Positions 3,899 to 5,570 of a stretch of 5,570 nt of DNA are shown piece by piece (position 1 is the stretch's first letter; the number at the start of each line of letters is the position of its first letter). A program made the translations under genes and the position numbers. Location: positions 1 to 5,570 of the forward strand of contig CALIKW010000071.1 in assembly GCA_938017915.1 (NCBI GenBank). Direction: 5' to 3'. Source of the stretch: an uncultured archaeon. Lineage in GTDB: Archaea > Aenigmatarchaeota > Aenigmatarchaeia > CG10238-14 > SCSR01. Below the pieces are notes generated by a model. The model made no database searches, was not told the origin of the DNA, and saw nothing but the letters and a program-made list of their open reading frames with translations.

Positions 3899-5570
3899 TA
3901 AAAAGAAAAAAATTGAAGAAATTAAAATTATTAAAATTACTTCTTTTATTCCGATTTCTTTTAAAGCAGGAGAGCTTCCATAAATTGTAATATTTTTTTC
4001 ATCTACAGCAGGACAAGGGCATCTTAAACAAGTTATCCTTACAGTTATGTTTATAGGATTGGATTTTGGAATTTCGCTTAAAAGCTTAATTCCTACTTGC
4101 CCCTTTTTAATAGAGTTTGGCTTTACATTCGTTATAATTCTTGAGTAAATTTCTGCGTGAGCTTGGCTCGGATAGAAAACATCTATTCTATAATCATCCT
4201 CACTCACCCCTTCATTCACAACATAAACATTAATGGGTAAAGTTTGACCTAATGTTAATGCTGAATAATTAATTCCTAAATAGCCATGATGCTTATAAGG
4301 TGTAACGGGTTCACCTTCAAGATAAACAATTATATCCTCTATAGTATTAGTTAAAAAGTTTATTTGAGCAGTGGTGTTCCAATGCATACTATCATTCACA
4401 TAAATCTTAAAGTTGTTGTTATAATTTGAATAATTAAAGAATATATAAGCTTCATCAATTCTTGCAGGATCTACAACATATCCTTCTTCATTAGTACAGC
4501 CTGTCCAAACAAGCTCAGGAGAAGAAGTAATAGAAACGTTTATTCCTTGAGCAGTTTTTCCGCTAAAGTATAAAACTTTGATTGGATAATATCTTGTTAC
4601 ATTTCCTTTTGCTCCCCAACTTCTTACACTTCCAAGATTTTCTAATCTACCTCTTATAATAGAATTTGTCGAGTTCGTGCTCACGCTCCAGTTAACTACT
4701 TGCGAATAAGTAAAATTAACTTTAGGTAATTGTGGAATATCCTTCCAATCTGCACCTAAAAAAACTCTTGAAAAGAAAGAATCAATAGCCCAATTTGATG
4801 AATTTACGTAGAAATATGAGGATGCAGAAAAAACTGAACTATTAATTATGTTTATAGAATTACCCTCAAAGTAACTATCAGCATTTGAAGAAAAATTTGT
4901 TAGATTATTTTTGCTCGAACTACTTGCATAAAATCTTAAGTAGGTGATATTAACGTTAGTTATGTTGATGGTAAAGCTTGAGCTTGCTTTTATGAATTTT
5001 GTAACGAAATTTCCTGGAGCTAAGTTTGAAATAGTTAAGCTGTGAGGTTGTGTTGAGCCGATTTGAAAGTGCTTCACATAGGAATCAGAAATGTTAGTTA
5101 TAGAATAATCGTAAAATCTTGCCCTATCTCCAGTAAAATTACATCCCTTTACTTCATTTATAGAATATCCAGCAAAATTTGTTTCATTTCTAAATGCTGA
5201 ATTTTCAATTCTGTTTCTCGAATTTCCGTAAAAATTCGAATATAATGAAAAGGTAGAGTTGATTATTCTGTTTTGAGAATTACCGTAGAAGTTTGCTCTA
5301 TCACTACTACTTCCAGTAAAATTACATCCCTTTACTTCATTTACAGAATATCCGTAAAAATGCGCTCCTTGTGTGAATGTCAAATTTTGGAGCTCATTTC
5401 TTGAATTTCCATAAAAAGAAGAAAATTCTAAAGTAGAGTTTGAAATTGTATTATTACTGCTTCCACTTGCATAAAACCTTACTGAACTTATATTAACATC
5501 TTGAAGTTTTATTGTAAAATTCGATCCATCTGCTTTGTAAAATCTATTTAAATTTGTAGAGGGATAAAGT
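3881..5570 (-). CDS. C-terminally anchored beta-helix surface protein with Ig-like modules (5' end outside window)
   Basis: The minus frame is open from base 5569 to the TAA at 3881-3883, giving 562 visible residues; signal peptide and start lie beyond the window. Residues are numbered from the codon at 5569. Residues 1-267 are beta-helix coils rich in FYGNS and NST/NFTG motifs. A linker with ADWKDIPQLPKVNFTYS follows. Residues 323-420 look like a carboxypeptidase-regulatory-like beta module: KVLYFSGKTAQGINVSI, then VWTGCTNEEGYV. Residues 429-530 resemble a CARDB-type Ig module: YLGINYSALTLGQTLPINVY, VNEG. This includes CLRCPC (514-519) near the membrane side. Residues 539-559 are a transmembrane helix followed by only RIA. 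I counted about 22 N-x-S/T sequons in the last 500 residues, so heavy N-glycosylation is plausible if it is exported. It converges on the second gene with 18 bp of overlap. It is likely an adhesin or envelope structural protein; no ligand can be named. Confidence 0.88.
   Translation of the reverse strand, partial: LYPSTNLNRFYKADGSNFTIKLQDVNISSVRFYASGSSNNTISNSTLEFSSFYGNSRNELQNLTFTQGAHFYGYSVNEVKGCNFTGSSSDRANFYGNSQNRIINSTFSLYSNFYGNSRNRIENSAFRNETNFAGYSINEVKGCNFTGDRARFYDYSITNISDSYVKHFQIGSTQPHSLTISNLAPGNFVTKFIKASSSFTINITNVNITYLRFYASSSSKNNLTNFSSNADSYFEGNSINIINSSVFSASSYFYVNSSNWAIDSFFSRVFLGADWKDIPQLPKVNFTYSQVVNWSVSTNSTNSIIRGRLENLGSVRSWGAKGNVTRYYPIKVLYFSGKTAQGINVSITSSPELVWTGCTNEEGYVVDPARIDEAYIFFNYSNYNNNFKIYVNDSMHWNTTAQINFLTNTIEDIIVYLEGEPVTPYKHHGYLGINYSALTLGQTLPINVYVVNEGVSEDDYRIDVFYPSQAHAEIYSRIITNVKPNSIKKGQVGIKLLSEIPKSNPINITVRITCLRCPCPAVDEKNITIYGSSPALKEIGIKEVILIILISSIFFFLSIRIA
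3893..3955 (-). other. C-terminal transmembrane anchor of the minus-strand CDS
   Basis: After SPALKEIG comes IKEVILIILISSIFFFLSI, then RIA and the stop. A single hydrophobic helix with a very short, basic cytoplasmic end fits a surface protein held in the membrane by its C-terminus. I see no PGF-CTERM or LPXTG-like sorting motif in front of it. Confidence 0.8.
3980..4285 (-). other. CARDB/Ig-like membrane-proximal domain (within the minus-strand CDS)
   Basis: The strand pattern LGINYSALTLGQTLPINVYV, VNEG, then RIDVFYP, then IKKGQVGIKLLSEIP, then INITVRITC is what CARDB-type Ig domains show: leading strand, TLPINVYVVNEG, central strand, KKGQ-x-G turn, closing strands. An unusual Cys cluster CLRCPC sits in the last part. 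Confidence 0.5.
3993..3999 (+). terminator. Possible oligo-T terminator for the plus-strand gene pair
   Basis: A run of seven T lies about 95 bases beyond the stop of the second CDS, after another T-rich patch at 3941-3963. It could end the plus-strand transcript in the archaeal hairpin-free manner. It lies inside the minus-strand gene, in antisense. Confidence 0.3.
4310..4603 (-). other. Carboxypeptidase-regulatory-like beta module (within the minus-strand CDS)
   Basis: The order is a strand YYPIKVLYFSG, a turn KTAQG, a strand INVSITSS, VWTGCTNEEGYV, then paired strands AYIFFNYSN and FKIYVND, and a closing IIVYLEGE. G-x-V, then W-x-G-x-T-x-x-x-G, then a closing strand is the usual logic of this Ig-like family, which serves as spacer or display module in surface proteins. 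Confidence 0.45.
4769..5570 (-). repeat. Beta-helix repeat region of the minus-strand CDS
   Basis: Coils of about 19-23 residues repeat the pattern FYGNS-x-N-x-I-x-N-S-x-F. A longer unit of 61 residues is also visible: GYSINEVKGCNFTG and GYSVNEVKGCNFTG are 183 bp apart (bases 5129-5170 and 5312-5353, 41 of 42 identical), and the neighbouring TTTCTYGAATTTCCRTAAAA is repeated at the same offset (5214 and 5397). An older duplication places RFYASSSS and RFYASGSS 543 bp apart. The array continues beyond base 5570. Confidence 0.8.

Noticed and set aside
3899..3914. A-rich tract after the second gene as its terminator
   Set aside because: It is A-rich on the plus strand, which would not act as an oligo-T terminator there. 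On the minus strand it encodes the Phe-rich end of the membrane helix.
5381..5383. TTG as the start of the minus-strand gene
   Set aside because: The frame continues without a stop to base 5569 and encodes further coils (SFYGNSRNELQN), so this is an internal Leu codon.
1..5570. Invertible segment bounded by the two opposing beta-helix arrays
   Set aside because: The arrays are similar in protein pattern (SSSNN-x-I-x-NST) but their DNA is too different for homologous inversion, and no recombinase gene or inverted-repeat site is visible.

Overview
This AT-rich window (about 28-33% GC where I counted) looks like archaeal chromosome, most plausibly from a small-genome DPANN-type archaeon. That is an inference from three things: modular Asn/Ser/Thr-rich surface proteins, a NosD-type beta-helix end cap with a Ca-loop motif, and a pilin-like gene start coupled to the gene before it. 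I ran no search. No metabolic, RNA or mobile-element gene is visible, so the lineage stays unproven.

Layout: three genes fill the window with almost no intergenic space. (1) Bases 1-2450, plus strand, is the 3' part of a large secreted protein. Its first about 95 visible residues are tandem 22-24-residue beta-helix coils. These are followed by the NosD-type cap, two related Cys-paired beta domains (the first split by about 125 extra residues), a possible concanavalin-A-like sandwich, and a C-terminal domain ending in RVWK without a membrane anchor. (2) Bases 2447-3898, plus strand, overlaps gene 1 by ATGA. It starts with a pilin-like hydrophobic N-terminus and carries a GATase1/DUF4350-like domain interrupted by a Cys-rich module with a DxDxN loop. 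(3) Bases 3881-5570, minus strand, converges on gene 2 with an 18-bp overlap of the coding ends. It is the 3' part of another beta-helix protein with Ig-like/CARDB-like modules and a C-terminal membrane anchor.

Both outer genes run off the window. Their reading frames stay open to bases 1 and 5570, so the TTG codons at 273 and 5383 are not true starts. No promoter or signal peptide for either is visible.

Working picture (inference): genes 1 and 2 are translationally coupled and probably make partners of one cell-surface assembly. Gene 2 would be membrane- or pilus-anchored at its N-terminus, and gene 1 would be a long adhesin-like stalk whose last domain recalls the C-terminal ends of archaeal pilin-like proteins. 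Gene 3 would be an independent, C-terminally anchored, probably heavily N-glycosylated surface protein. Nothing here identifies a ligand, an enzyme activity or a defence role.
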